Below the pieces are notes generated by a model. That model was given only the letters and a program-made list of their open reading frames with translations, made no database searches and had not been told where the DNA came from. DNA of 64,000 nt from Amblyornis subalaris (lineage: Eukaryota > Chordata > Aves > Passeriformes > Ptilonorhynchidae). Where the stretch lies: positions 11,809,316 through 11,873,315 of the forward strand of contig JACAXG010000008.1 of NCBI GenBank assembly GCA_018881555.1, written 5' to 3'. A program made the position numbers and the translations under genes. Below are positions 30,501-43,100 of the stretch, piece after piece. How positions within the stretch are numbered: the first letter of the stretch is position 1; each line of letters begins with the position of its first letter.

Positions 30501-32929
30501 CAGTGTGGTAGGCTGTGCTGGATATGTGGAGAATGATGAGAGTGGCGGGTGTGAAATGTGACTGGGGGTTGACCTGTGCTAGAGGACAGTGTGGGAATGG
30601 TGACGGCACAGTGACAACAGGCAGCCGTTGGGAGTGAGACGCACGGATAGTCCCTGCCAGCCACAGAGCGCTCAGCTCCCTGCTCCAGTCTCCTCTGAGC
30701 TCTTGTCCGCTGAGCNCCAGCTCAGGCTGACAGCCTATCTCCAAAAACCTGGACAGTACATCTGCAGCAAAGGCATAAATCATCCCAGGTGCCACCTACC
30801 TGTGCCCCAGTGCACAAGGCTCTGGCTTTGCCCTGGGAAGCGTAGGGCCTGGAGTGAGCTGACAGCCGGCACACACCCAGCATGGGTGGTGCAGGGGGCT
30901 TGGTAGCAGCCACCAGAGCCAAGGATTTAAACGAGTAGGGCCAGGAGCACAGGCAGCTGCTCTTGACTTCAGCCAAAGCGCTCCCGTTGTTCAGACCAGT
31001 GTTTTCCAGCCACTGCCTGTGGACGTGCCAGTGGTGCTGCCAACAGCTGTCCCGCCAGGCCCATAGCAGTGAGAAGCATTAATGAAGCACTTTCCAGAAG
31101 CTGTGGGCACAGAGCAGGGCCAGCCAAAGNTTTTCTGAGCTCTGCCTTCAAATGCTTTTTGGTGATGAAAGTGGCTGTTGTGAAACATCATCACCAGCTC
31201 TGTGGTGCTGAGCATGGGTGGGCACTGCCTGGGCTAGTGGCTCATGCTGCTGTGGCAGTGGCCAAAGCTGGGCAGTGAGGTCAGTGTGCCCAAATAGAGA
31301 AGACTGATGTGTCCGGTGCAGGAGCTCAGAGATGGGCTCTCTTGTGGGTTTTCTCCATCCTCAGTGCATTTAATCTGTACTGGGCTGGCAGCAACAGCTT
31401 CACCTTCACCATTGTTTTCACTTGGCATGTTGGTCTTGGTCTGTTCTTACTGTCCTTAACAGTGACAAGTCCCTGAGCAGAAGAGCACCTAATGACTTTG
31501 TTTTCTATTCCATAGAGAGGGGAGATGGCATGTTATAGAGCCCAGGAGCCTATTACCACCTCAGGGGCCCAGCCTAGGGCTTGTTGGAATAAATCAGCCT
31601 GGGATGTCTCTGCCTGTCCTTGCGAAGTGAATCCCATATGTGTCGGAAGGATGCTTTGTTTGCTGGGCTGGAAAAAGTAGAACACAACCTGAGACCAGGG
31701 CAGGAGCCCAGCTCACCTGCCACACTTGGGCAAGTGGCACATGAAGGGGCAGAGCTGCGTCCTGCACCCCTGGTCCTCGAAGACTCTGCACATCTGAGCC
31801 CCTCGAGCGTGGTGCTCCAGCCCCACACAGGCAGCAGCCAGGTCAGTGGGTGGATGCAATGTCTGTAAACAGAAGGTCTCCAGGAAGGTCCTCTCCCCTT
31901 CGGAGACTAAGAGCTGATGCTGGGAGGCAGAGCACATTGCCTTTGACTACAGTGGGCTCTTAAGACCTGCTGGAGCATCTGGTTGAGTCACTGTTGGGGA
32001 CAGGATATGGCAGAGGGGGATATTGGAGCTGGTCCACCCTCCGGTTCCTGTGCTGTGTGGATGTGTAATGCACACCAGCACGGTATGTACTGTGCAGAGT
32101 GTGTGACTGGATGCAGTATTTATTTAGGTGTTGAAGGTGAAATGAATCTCTGCCATTTCCCTCTGGGCTGAACCTTTACCTGCTCCCCCTGCTGAAAGCC
32201 AACACTGCTTCTCTGCNCCACGGGAAGCTCCTCCTGGCACAGCAGGTGGACGTTTCCTGGGTTTTGGAAGTAAAGCCCTTCTCCACTCCACACCCCCTCA
32301 CGCCAACACTCATTCCCCCTTACCTCTCTTCTCACTCACTTTTGCCTTCATTTCCAAAGGCTGGTGGGGCTGCCACTGCTCTGCCCCTTTCCCTTGTTTT
32401 CCCCAGCTGTTTTGGAGCCCAGTGGGTGGCTTGGGACAGAAACCTGCCCAGCCCATGGAAGCCATAGAAACACTTCCTATGGGGCTGATAAAAGCAGAGT
32501 GGTGTTTTTCTTTTTTTTTTNTACTCAGAACCCAAAATAGCCCTTTCCAGTGCAACAGGCACATCACCACCACTGAGTCACCTCAGCACAGCAACTGCAA
32601 ACCCTTCTGGATGGTGATGCTCCAGAGGAGGCAGCCGGGCTGCTGCTCTTCCCCAGCACACGCAGGTGAACTGGGAGCAATGGCACTGGGGTGGGTGGGG
32701 CCACGGGGAGCATCCTTCATGGCAGTGCTTTCCTTAACCTGTCGATCTCAACCCATGCCTGCTGGGTGTTCTCAAGGCTCCTAAACAAAGCCCATCCTTC
32801 AATAGGTAATGTGGCTGCATTTTTTTTTCAGAATGGAGGGTTTTCTTCATTAATCACTTTTTTGCACCAAACTAAGAGGGAAGAGAAGGGGAGGAAGGGA
32901 AAACCCCCAGCCCTTGTCTTGGTGGNTTG
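27576..32929. other. Intergenic sequence, no gene recognised
   Basis: ORFs here are short, overlap on both strands, and show no known domain. Composition is moderately GC-rich with many CAGC/CTGCC-like words typical of avian intergenic DNA. An A+T-rich segment lies at 27.58-28.1 kb. Single WGATAR sites occur singly, for example near 30.33 kb. Confidence 0.6.
27722..27741 (+). repeat. A homopolymer of 20
   Basis: Twenty consecutive A follow TGCACGCTTGC. There are no flanking target-site duplications or retrocopy features, so it is treated as simple sequence. Confidence 0.8.
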
Positions 32930-33240
32930 TCATGCCTGCCTTTAATTGACAGACCTTGTTATTAATGTTTTCCAGCCGCCTCTCATCCAGGGCTCAAACC
33001 TCCCTTTTAAAGCCCTGTCATGTTAAAAATTGACATGTGTTGACTTTGGCCTGGGAGAAGCCAGGCCCTGGCTGTAGGTAGGAACTGCATGTGTTTAGTC
33101 TGGCTTACATTTTATTTTCCCCTTTCATCAAATTAGTTCAGCCGTATTTTTTTTCTGAAGGAAAGGAAAGAAAAGAAAAACTGTTTGACAATCTGAGGCT
33201 CTGGGTTAGAATTGCAGCATTGCGTTAAAACAACAAAAAA
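32930..33240. promoter_or_regulatory. A+T-rich candidate conserved non-coding element
   Basis: The block contains TTAATTGACAG, TTATTAATG and AAAATTGACATGTGTTGAC in a GC-rich neighbourhood. These resemble homeodomain and TALE (TGACA) sites. It has no repeat or coding signal. The call rests on composition and motif texture only. Confidence 0.3.
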
Positions 33241-34829
33241 TAGCTTNCAAATGTGGGCTGCGTCGGGCCGGGTGGGGATGGGGCCACTGGAGCAGGGATG
33301 GGAAAAGCTGCTGCAAGTAAACACTATCTCTGAGGAGGCACAGAGATTCCTCCTGCAACCCCACAGCCCCNGCTGCTTCTCTGATTTATTCCAGTTGGGG
33401 TTGTTGCATTCAGCCTTGCTAAAATTAGTGCTGTCCTAACTGCACCAGGGTTTTTTTACCCTCACTTCTTTTTGCTCAGCCAGGTCAGGAGTCTTGCTGC
33501 AGGTACACCAGCTCTCCACCCCAAAGCTCAGCCAGGGATGTGCTGCAAGCCCATAGAGTGACCATCAGGCTGGACTGGGCCTGGAAAGCCAAGGAAATCT
33601 TGCTTCTTGCCCACTAAATGCCTGGGATTAGGAGCTGTGTGGCATATTTCATTGGGATTGCAGTTAGGATCCAAACTGCACCCATCAGGGATGTTCCTGT
33701 CTGTGAATGTGGAGTGGAGGAGTTCCCAGATATTGGGGAGAGCATGTCCTGTCCCTGCTGTCTCAGGTTTTTACCTATACCTTACTGCCTCACTGTGGGA
33801 GGCATTTCATCCCTTCTTCATGTATTTCCCCAGGTTTTTCAGGGTTAAATGCACCTGAAATGTCTGTGGGGTTCATCTAACACAGAGGTCTCCCTACCCC
33901 AAGTCACTGAAGACCAGGGAAGCACCAGCTGCTGTTTTGGTGCCAAATGGAAAGAAATGGCTGAAACCTTAGAGAATTGCTAATGTGTTCATGTCACCAT
34001 CCTGCCAGTGCTGAATCCAACCCTGCTTTGCCTGGGGCAGATGAGATGCCGGCCTGGGGCTAGGAACAGTGGGGGGGGGCGGGGAGGAGCCCCAAGAGGG
34101 GCTGCCAAGAGGTTCCACGGGGTAATGGGGAACACTGCTCCCACCCCTTCAGGGGTGTGGCAGTGGCATGTCCCCATGCCCATATCAGGGTTCCTTCTGT
34201 GGAGCCTGTGAACATGTGAGCAGTTGGGCTTAGCTGCTGCTCAGTTGATGNCATGTCCATACAGAGCTGGTGTTGCTTCTGCAAGGAATGACTGCGCTAT
34301 CACACAGCACAAGTGAAGTGGAAAACAAGCAGAGAAGGAACCTCATTTGCCCCAGGGCAAGTTGCAGACAACCCTTCTTTGCCTTCTGAAAGGTCTCGCA
34401 GGTGGGTGCTGGTTTAGCATCTCCCCTCACAGCAATTCCCATGCATCCCCTTTTTTTCTGCATCTTGTGATGGTGTTTCCGTAGGCCCCATGGGATGCCC
34501 ACCAAGCAGCCCTATATCCTCAGTGCCCACCAAAACTGTGCCAGACCCGTCATCCTGGCAGTACCAGGACCCCCAGCCTGGATTATCTCCCCATTTTTTG
34601 GCTGTATGGGCAGATGAGAAGAGGTGCCATCTGTGATGCTGGCTGCTCCGCAGGTGCCATTGCAAACTGGGGGGCCTGGAGCGTTCCTGCCTCCCTGATG
34701 GACCCATAAAGAAAGAGTTGCACCGAGGGAAGTGTGAAGAGATTTGGCACCAAGACCTCTCCTCCCCACAGCCACGATCCCTTTCCGAAGGGCCCGTCTG
34801 GGCAGCACGCCCATAAACACGAGGACCCG
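33241..34829. other. Intergenic sequence, no gene recognised
   Basis: Mixed-composition DNA with short ORFs only and a G-run near 34070. Single WGATAR sites (for example near 33.32 and 34.57 kb) are at the density expected by chance. Confidence 0.55.
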
Positions 34830-35110
34830 ACTCCTCATGGCGGGGCTGAAATATTTTCTAACAGTTACTTTTGTAACATTAGTGAAATCAAAGCAAAACG
34901 TGTCAAAATTCCCATTAAGACACATTTAACTCCCCTTGTTTCAAGACAAAGTGCCTTTGCCTGGAGGCAAGTTTCGGGTTTGCTGCACGGCCGTGGGAGA
35001 CTATTGGATTACAGGCAGCACCGAGCCAGAGTTTGCTTTCTTCGGGGTGAAGGCTTTTTCTAATCAGGATCAGTTTAATTCTGTTATCTGAATTATTAGC
35101 TTGGCTCTGT
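34830..35110. promoter_or_regulatory. A+T-rich candidate conserved non-coding element
   Basis: This is a non-repetitive A+T-rich island with AACAGTTACTTTTGTAAC (a near-palindrome at 34859-34876), TCTAATCAGGATCAGTTTAA and one WGATAR site, TTATCT, near 35086. It looks unlike the surrounding intergenic text. Function is unknown. Confidence 0.3.
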
Positions 35111-38100
35111 GTCTGGCCTGTGCAGGAAGGAGATGGGAGGAAAGGAGACTGTTGCTGGAGGAGGGGAGGGGAGAGGGTCTGAGCCTCAAAGGGCAGAGTC
35201 TCTCCGTGTCCGGGACCTGCTCTTTGAGCTACAAAAACGCTGTGTTCATGTTGTAGATGATGATGGATGGTGGAATATGTGAAGGCCTCCAAGGGCTTTG
35301 CAGCTCCCGGTTAAGGCTCACTGCCTGGCTCTGCCATAGGTGAGCATCAACCTGATTTACTGGTGGGGAAACTGAGGCACGGGGCAGAGATCAGGAATGT
35401 GGAGCTATGTTGCCTTCACCTGCTGAGATGTAAGATGAATTCTTCATTAAGTGGAGGAGACGACAAAATCCCTTCTTTCCTCCTGGAAAAAACAGCATCT
35501 CTGCATCCTGGTCCATGTCGCAGGAGACTGTTTAGGCTTTACCACATCCTTGCTTTGAAAAGGATACTTTTTTTCCCCTTCCTTTTTTTATTCTTTCCTC
35601 TTTTTTTGCCTCCCAGGAGTGAGGGTGTGTATGGAAATTTGAAGGGAGTGTTTTCCATGTTATTCCTCCAATGTCCTCACTCCCTGTGTCCCAGCTTCTG
35701 TCTGTGGTCCCCATTTCCAACTGGATCTGTATCCTCGTGCTCTGGACGTACACAGTTGTACTGTTCTAAACCCAGGGCCCCCAGGGAGCATTTTGACTGT
35801 TTAACCTGGTCAGAGGGCACCAGGCAGCATGTTGGATACTGCTGGTGGAATCATAAGGAAAGTGNGATGGGGTGTGTTAGTGTGGTGGTGCTGGGAAGGG
35901 CTGGTCCTGGATGAAGGGTCTGGGCAATGCATCCTGAGCGGCCAGGGAGTGAGGTTTGTGTTATCTGCACCTCTGAATGGGATGAAAGCAGGTGGGACTG
36001 AGGCATCAAAGGAAAGCTGGTGCTTGTTNTTGTGGGGAGCAGCCAGGTCTGCTGCCTGTATGTTCCCAGGTGGTTCCTTAAGANGAGGGTAAAGTTGCTG
36101 CCATGAGGATGATCCCAGTTTTGTTTCACCTGTGCAATTNGGGGGAGAGGGGAGCCTCACTCCAGCCTGTCAGCTGGACACCTGCTTGTCCAAAGGTGGC
36201 ACCAAGACACTGAAAATGAGANAACCCAGGCACAGGTGGTGTAGTCAGGTTTGGCCAGGCTTGCAGTGAGTGTCTGGAAGCCCAGGCTCCATCTGGAAAG
36301 ANGAAAAGATAATTGCTTTTCACTGCCTCTAAGGAGAGGAGAGCCTGTGAGGAGAAGGGTGGTCAGCTGATTGCCAGGTGAGCTGGGGGGAGTGCGAGCT
36401 GCAGCTCCCCTGCAATGGGCACCNTTGGAGGACTCCAAGCCTTCTCTTGGGCTAATAACATCTGCCCTNCAGCTGGAGAGCTGCTGCTGATGCTAAAGAG
36501 AAAAGCAGCGTGGTGCATCCTCTCCCTCATGTTCATGGGAACGTGGCTGCTCGGGTGCATTTACCCTGGGCAAGAGGTAACTTGCGAGACCTTCCCAATC
36601 CNGTGGCAGTGAGACATCTCTTCTTAATAAACTCTCTGCTCTTTGATTACACTCAGGCCATGGTCATTCCAAGGTCTNAGCCCAGGTAGGACTGAGGTCT
36701 GTGTCGCCAGAGCTGCAGAACATGGATGAGCTGCAAAAGACTTGAGGAGCCCTTAGCAGATCTACCACTGAGTTGTGTCTTACTGGGTTTTTATAAGGTT
36801 TCCTTAACACCCATGAAGAACCAGAGACTTGCTGGTACATGAAGGGTCTCCAATTCATTAGATTTGGGNACAAAAGAGCTGCTTGTTCCCTGGCTGGGCT
36901 AGTCTTGGAGTGGGAGCACAGAGATCCACACAGAGNAGTGATGTGAACAGCACTGGGTCTGCCTTATCAACGGTGGGGAACCTGACTGGACACATATTGG
37001 TCAGCATTTAGGGGTCCTACACATGGCAGAGCTCAGCTCCAAGAGAACGGAGGCACTGGCATGAAGTTTTTGGCTTTGTTTCTTGCTGGCATAATCAATC
37101 TTTTGCANGAGATGCTCTCTGCTCAGCTTTCTGACGTTATCGCATCCCCACTGTCAAGTGCAGGATGAAAAAATGTCCCAGCACTTTAATTTTCAGCCAC
37201 TTAAACTCTGAACATCTTTGAAGCCTTGGCTCCATGCTTCCCTCTGCATCCACATCTCCTCGCTGATGAGAAGCTGTTGCATAGGGAATTCAGCTCCTGT
37301 CTTTGTTGTCCTGCTCCTGCAAGGTGCTCCTGTCCCTGTGGCCAGTTTTGGTCTATCGAGTCTTACAGGTTCCCTGTGTCAGAGACTCTCTTTCCTCGTA
37401 AATCAGAAGCTGATGGCTGCATGTCTGGGTCCAGGAATACAGTGATCCTGGAGTTCTCTTTGCTTGGCCTCTTTAACCTGACNGAGTCAACAGGCTGGCT
37501 CTTTTGCTACACCCCCCAGTTTTTTCCAAAGAAGGTAATTTTGTGGGGATACTGCTGTGGGATGCACCAGCTTGCATTGTGATTGTGCTGAGAATTTTAA
37601 GATTGTTGAGAGTTGTGAAGTGTGGTGCTGATGTGTGGGTTGANGTTGAGAGCCAAAGTCACTTTGGGGGTTTCTGTCATGGAGCTGCTGGTGTCCAGGA
37701 CATGTGTGGTACCAGCTAGGCTAGTGTCTCTTTGAACGTCTTCTCCAGCATCTTCCAGTCCAGTCCATGTATTCCGAAGTCCTTTCTCCTCTTCTGGAAA
37801 GAGGCCAAGGAGATGGGAGATGGCACCAAGTCATGGGAGCTTCACCCTCTGGCATGAGCTGCTGAACCTGGATGACAAGGATGGCACTTCCCAGGGCCAT
37901 CAGCTGGGACAGCCCACAGCCTGCCTCTGCAGCTGCCCAACACCTCTCNCATGCTTCAGCAGCGCTTCTTCCCCAGGAGTCTGATGTCACCTCAAGCCCT
38001 GTCTTGCAGCTACTCCCGGTGAGCACAGACTTTGTCTGCAGTTCCTGTCCGGGCGTTTCGTGGTGCACTGCCACCCACCCATGGGAAAGAGACCTTCTCC

Positions 38101-39419
38101 CAGCTGGGGGTGGGCAGAGCTGTGAGCAAGCCCGCTGGGCTGCTGTGCCTCCAAAGCTGGCTGGTGCCAGCCTCTCTCACCCTAGGGTGCCTCACCAAAA
38201 TAGCTGCTATGGAAAGAGGTTTGTTGACTTTTTTCTTTTCCTTTCCTTTTTCTTTTTTTCTTCCTGTGCTCAAACTTCCCCAGACCTCCTCAGAAGGCCC
38301 TGGCATATCATCCTACAGATGTGGCATAGAAGCCTTGGTTGCAAAATATATCCGGCATGGCAGTTGGTAGTGTTGTGCAATCTCCATCAACTTACGGAAA
38401 CCACTGTGAGATACTATTAAAGAGGGACTCCGGCCCCATCCATCACTCCAGCCGCAGTCACGTGTCCCACTGTCAGGCAGAAGGGCACAGGCAGCACAGG
38501 GGCTGCAGGCACCGGCAGANCTTTCCCTCACTGTGGGTGCTCTCGTGCGGGGGTGGATGGGATATGACCTCTCTTCCGGCACCCTTTGCTTTTCAGACTA
38601 TCTCTGTTGTGTTGCCACCCATGTCCTACCATTGGATATTCTCCTTCAGTGTCTGTCAGGGCTGCTGGTTTCACGTCATGGTCGAAATCTGGGTGATTGT
38701 GAACGGCCATGGAAAGCTCAGCAGGGAAACACGGCAGAGATGATGGTTATAGTAGCCCTGAGAGGCCAGATGTGGGATGGCAGCAGGAAAGATGCTGTTC
38801 AGATCACAAGTTTTCTTCTTCTCAATCCAGCAGAGACCTTCCCATCTGCTCCATGGCCCAGCTGTCCCNTGTGGCAGTCAGTGCAGTGTGCTGGCAGTAG
38901 GGTATCTTCCTCCCATCCTGCATCTCTGTTCTCTGAGGCTTTTGCTGGATGTCCTCTCAAACAAACGGGGCCTTGGCTGCAAGGGGGCACTTGTGCAACA
39001 GCCTGGGTCTCCTGGATTGTCGGGAACACGAGCATGGATGGTCAACCTTCAGCAACGGGCAGACTCGGGCCAAGGGCCCACAGCACACAGGTCTCACCAC
39101 CTTTACCCATCCNTGTCCTTGGGACACCTTCCTCACCAAGGCCAAGGGCCGTGGCAGGCGTGGCAGAGCACTGGGAAGGGACACGGCGCTGGTGCGAGCA
39201 GCCATCGCTCACCCATCGCTGCTGAACCCTGCTCAGCACAGCCTTTATCACCGTGGTTTTACTGCTGGTACCTCCCGGCCCAGCTCACTCTCTCCTCCTG
39301 AGCTGCCTCGCCCTTCTCTCTCTCCCTGCAGGCATATTAAATCACCAAGGTCTGCCCAGGAGAAATTGCNGCTGCTCCATTACCCTGCTGTCAGCATCCG
39401 CCGCACTTGTGAGAATCAG
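35111..39419. other. Intergenic sequence, no gene recognised
   Basis: Contains the MIR-like relic at 35.37 kb and a high local density of single N positions (for example 35865, 36029, 36085, 36140, 36222, 36302, 36424, 36469). That suggests a region of unresolved base calls or heterozygosity. No gene is recognised. Confidence 0.55.
35355..35391 (-). mobile_element. MIR-like SINE relic
   Basis: TTTACTGGTGGGGAAACTGA followed by GGCACGGGGCAGAGA matches the reverse complement of the MIR segment that reads CTCTGTGCCTCAGTTTCCTC. MIR-type SINEs predate amniote divergence, and short relics occur in birds. Only about 35 bases are recognisable. Confidence 0.5.
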
Positions 39420-40160
39420 CCTCCACATCAGAAAATAATAAAGGCAACATTATGAGCAGAGGGGAGAGGAGATTAAAAAACCTGTTTAAAGAGCCTTCTG
39501 GTCCCCATGCTGTTTATTGCAGTGCATGACTTTGGGTTATTTTTGCTGTCACTGAAGTTGGACTTTTAATTTTCCTCTGATCGTCAAGTGACTGGTTTGT
39601 AATTTCCCCATGGCTCCAAGGATTAAAATAGGCTGTTCTTAAAAATACCTGTTGCTCCCCAAGATCAGCTAGTGATACTTTCTCTGCTAGTTGGAGTGCT
39701 AATTAAATCCTTTCTTTAGCCCAACCACAGACACGGCGTGCACTGAGTCCAGCCCCAGGGCCAAGCCAGACTCACAGTGGCAGTGACAGAGCTGCTTGGG
39801 GAGGACTTTGTGTCCCAGTGCTCAGCTAGTTCTGCTCTCCTTGGGATCTTGCTGCGACTCTCATATTTATCCAGGGCTCTTTTTTTTGACATCATTTACC
39901 TTCTAGGGCAATTTGGTCAATCAATTTTCACCCTTGATGCCTTTAACTAATGAGCCTGTTGAATTTCACAGAATGGTTTTCATGCACTGACACATTTGTA
40001 CTGTAGGTTGGCAGCACTATAAAGCAAAGGTATTTAAGTCCTNCAGCCAAAACTGCCATCTCCTCCACCCTCATGCCAAATGCTTTATCTGTGATAGGCT
40101 TTTTTTGTTGTTGGTGGTGGGTTTTTAATTTATGGATAACTGCATACATAAATCCCGTGA
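39420..40160. promoter_or_regulatory. Large A+T-rich candidate conserved non-coding block
   Basis: About 740 bp of A+T-rich, non-repetitive sequence sits in GC-rich flanks. It contains TTTTAATTTTCC, GCTAATTAAATCC and near its end a paired GATA site, TTATCTgTGATAG, at 40085-40097. It lies about 16-17 kb upstream of the inferred distal GATA2 start and is the largest such island in the far upstream region. Enhancer function is inference. Confidence 0.35.
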
Positions 40161-43100
40161 GCTGCAGAAGCAGTTATTGGGATCATGGGGCTGTATGGGC
40201 ATGTGGCAGCCCTGGTGACCATGTGGTGTCCAGCACAGACATGTGGCTGCTGCTGGGTGCTGCCTGCCTTGATGGCAGCACCCATCTCTGCACTGGTGGG
40301 TTGATGTTATACCACCCCAGCCAAGGGGGTCAAGCCTATGCAGGGTGGTTTAACTCATTTTATTGCACTGCAGGTCCTTGTCAAGCCTGGGGAGTTTCAC
40401 TGATATGAGTCTGGGATTCATCACACAAGCAGCTCTGCCTGCAGCTCCAGGGCAGGCACCGCTCCAGCTGGCATGGCCACAGGAGAGGAGGATAAGTCTT
40501 GGAGGTGTTGGCTGGAAGCAACTCCTGGAGGGCTTCGGACTGAGAGAGCAGGACTGTTGCTGGTGCTTGGTCAGTGCAGCTCTGGCTTTGCTCAGTCAAG
40601 GCCTGCAAACCGCCAAGGATGGCCCTCCTCACCCCTCTGGGGAGCCAGCCCACAGCCACACTGCTGTCCTGCTGACTGCAAGGAGCAGGTAGAGATTAGA
40701 GCCGTGTTTTGCACAGCACTCAGGCACGGGGCAATGGCAAACACCATTGACGGGAGGGCCTGGTGGAGGAAGATGGGCCACCACAGATGCACTCACTGGC
40801 CTCTACATGGGAGAGCTGCTGCAGGCACTGCTGTGGTGCCCTGTACACGTCTCCACATCGGGTTTACTCATCACCTGAGATGTGAGTGCAATGGGGCTGT
40901 GCTATGCACACACCCAAAGNGAGCAGGAGGTGAAAACCCTCCGCAGGAGACACTGCTCCATTTTGCTCTGCCGTCCCCTCTTTCCCCACCCTGCTCCCTG
41001 GACGTTAGTGTGGGCAGAGCTCTGCCACCTTCCCAAGGGCAAAGATGTTGCCTGGCTTTGCTGGAGATTAACCTAGGTCCAGTCCCTGCTCCCCTTCCTC
41101 TGCTGCCCAAGTGCCACCACGGTGCTTGGCCAGTGGGAGGAGAGCAGAACTCTGCCTCACCTCTGGTCTATCCCTCTCCCTCCTCCCAGCCCCAGGGAGG
41201 CAGGTTTGGGACTCCCCCAGCAACAAGTCATGCTGGCACCAGAGATGAAAATTTAAAAAAATTGTTAAAAAAAAAATTCCATATGTTTCTGTAGAAAATG
41301 CCACACTGAGCTTTCCCAGCTGGAGGGTAGGGGACNGTTGCTTTGTAATCACTCCCAGCTTACTGTTGAAAACATCTTGGTCAGATTTTTATCAGTGCCT
41401 GAACAGGAACAGCCTTGGAGGACTGTCTCTGGGGAGATTAGGTGGTTGCCTAGTGCAGAGTGAGATGCTCCTGCCCAGCCAGCTGAGGTGCATTTTAGAT
41501 GACACTGATTTGATGTGTTGCTGGGGACTGGCACCCCTGGTGTTCTAGGGCAGAGCCAGGTGCCTGCTGTCTGGCCTGGGGAAGGCCTTTAGTTGTGGGG
41601 TGATGCCCATGTGGGGTGTAAGCATGGAGCTGACTCCTGCTCACAGTGTGAAGGAAGGGCTGGGGATACCCAAAAGGCAGGTGGGATGAGTTTATCCCTC
41701 CTCAGAATGTTGTGAAAGAAGAATAGGGCAAGAAGGCTCAGAGCTGCCCTGTGGGAAGAAAAGTCATACTGGGGATGAGACAAGCTGTGGAGAGGGGACC
41801 CTGCAGAGACCTGACAGGGAGATGTCNGTGCTGCAGAAACAGGGTCAAGGTGAGACCAAATGGCGTGAGGAGGGATGGGCGGGAAGTTGTGAGATTTGAT
41901 CTATGGTGTTTCTAAGGAGCTTTGGGGCTAAGGTGGGTCCCAAAAAACATCCTCCAGTGACGGTGATCAGGGCTGGGAGAGGAATCTGTGCAAGAGGAGG
42001 TGGATTTGAACAGNAAGAAACTGCTGGTGCAGGCTGGGATGGATGTACAATGGGCAAGGAGGAGACCAAGCCAGTCCCCGGGAGGAGAGCTTGGGTGTGA
42101 GTCTTTGGTGTTGGGAGGGAGTGTGGGTTGGAAGGCAGAGAATGAAAAGCCATGTTCCTATCAGGCAGCACAGCTCTGTGACCCCAAACCCTGCAGGCGT
42201 GAACCCTCTGCTTGGCCGATGCTGCTGCAAACTGGGAGAGAGTCTCCTAACGCTCTCCNAGGAGAGTGACTGCCCCAGGAGCCCAGCCACCAAGTGGAAC
42301 AGGTTGGCTGNCACTTCCCATGGCCCCAGTGCCAACATCATCTCCCACAGCCAGGGTTGTGCCATTCCTCCCCTCTGCTTTCACTGTCCCATTCTTTTCC
42401 ATATCCCCATGGAAAGAACACAAGCACTTGACTCCAGCAGTAGCACAAAGCAGAGGGCAAGGGGGAGAGCAAGGCCATGGCTCGCACCAGCCCTGTGCCG
42501 CCTGGGCAGTGCTGGTGCCTGGGCTGGGAACGCCGAGCAGCACTCAGGGTTTCCAGTAAGGCTGTGGCCGTGGCGGGGGGCAGGGACAGGGGCAGGAAAC
42601 ATGCAGCAGGAAGCTGGCTGCCGCTGCCCGGCATTCCTGCGCGCTGGAAACCCGAGTCACGCTTCCTGCGGCGTGCCGGGACAGCCTCCACCCCAAGCAG
42701 CGCCTGCCACCGGGCTGGGCGCCACAGGAGACAGCACATGCATGTTTTAGATGACTCTGGTGTGGAANCGAGCAGTGCCCCATGGCAGTGAGTCCCAGAC
42801 GGAGCCCTGTGCCCCCAGGGCAGTGCCCTGTTGCTCCTGTCCCGCCTCAGACTTGTCACAGCATCTCTCCTCCATGCCATGCACCCATGCTGCCCACAGA
42901 GATCCCATTTGCATGTGCACCTCTCCTCTGCAGCTCCTGGGCTTTGACCCTGGAGAAACCCAAGCTGCTGTGGTTTAGGACAGTTGGTGACAGACCCATC
43001 CCTAAGGGATGGCGTTGTTTCCTCTCCTCTACCCACAGCAAGGCCATGGCCAAGAGCACAGCTTGTTACCATATTCCCCTCAGCTTTCCCCATTTCCTCC

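Noticed and set aside
36290..36312. CATCTG followed by AGATAA as a GATA/E-box composite
   Set aside because: The spacer is 11 bases and includes an N, outside the 7-9 bp range of functional composites.
42907..42914. Perfect octamer ATTTGCAT in far upstream DNA
   Set aside because: About two perfect octamers are expected by chance in a window of this size, and this one has no supporting context.
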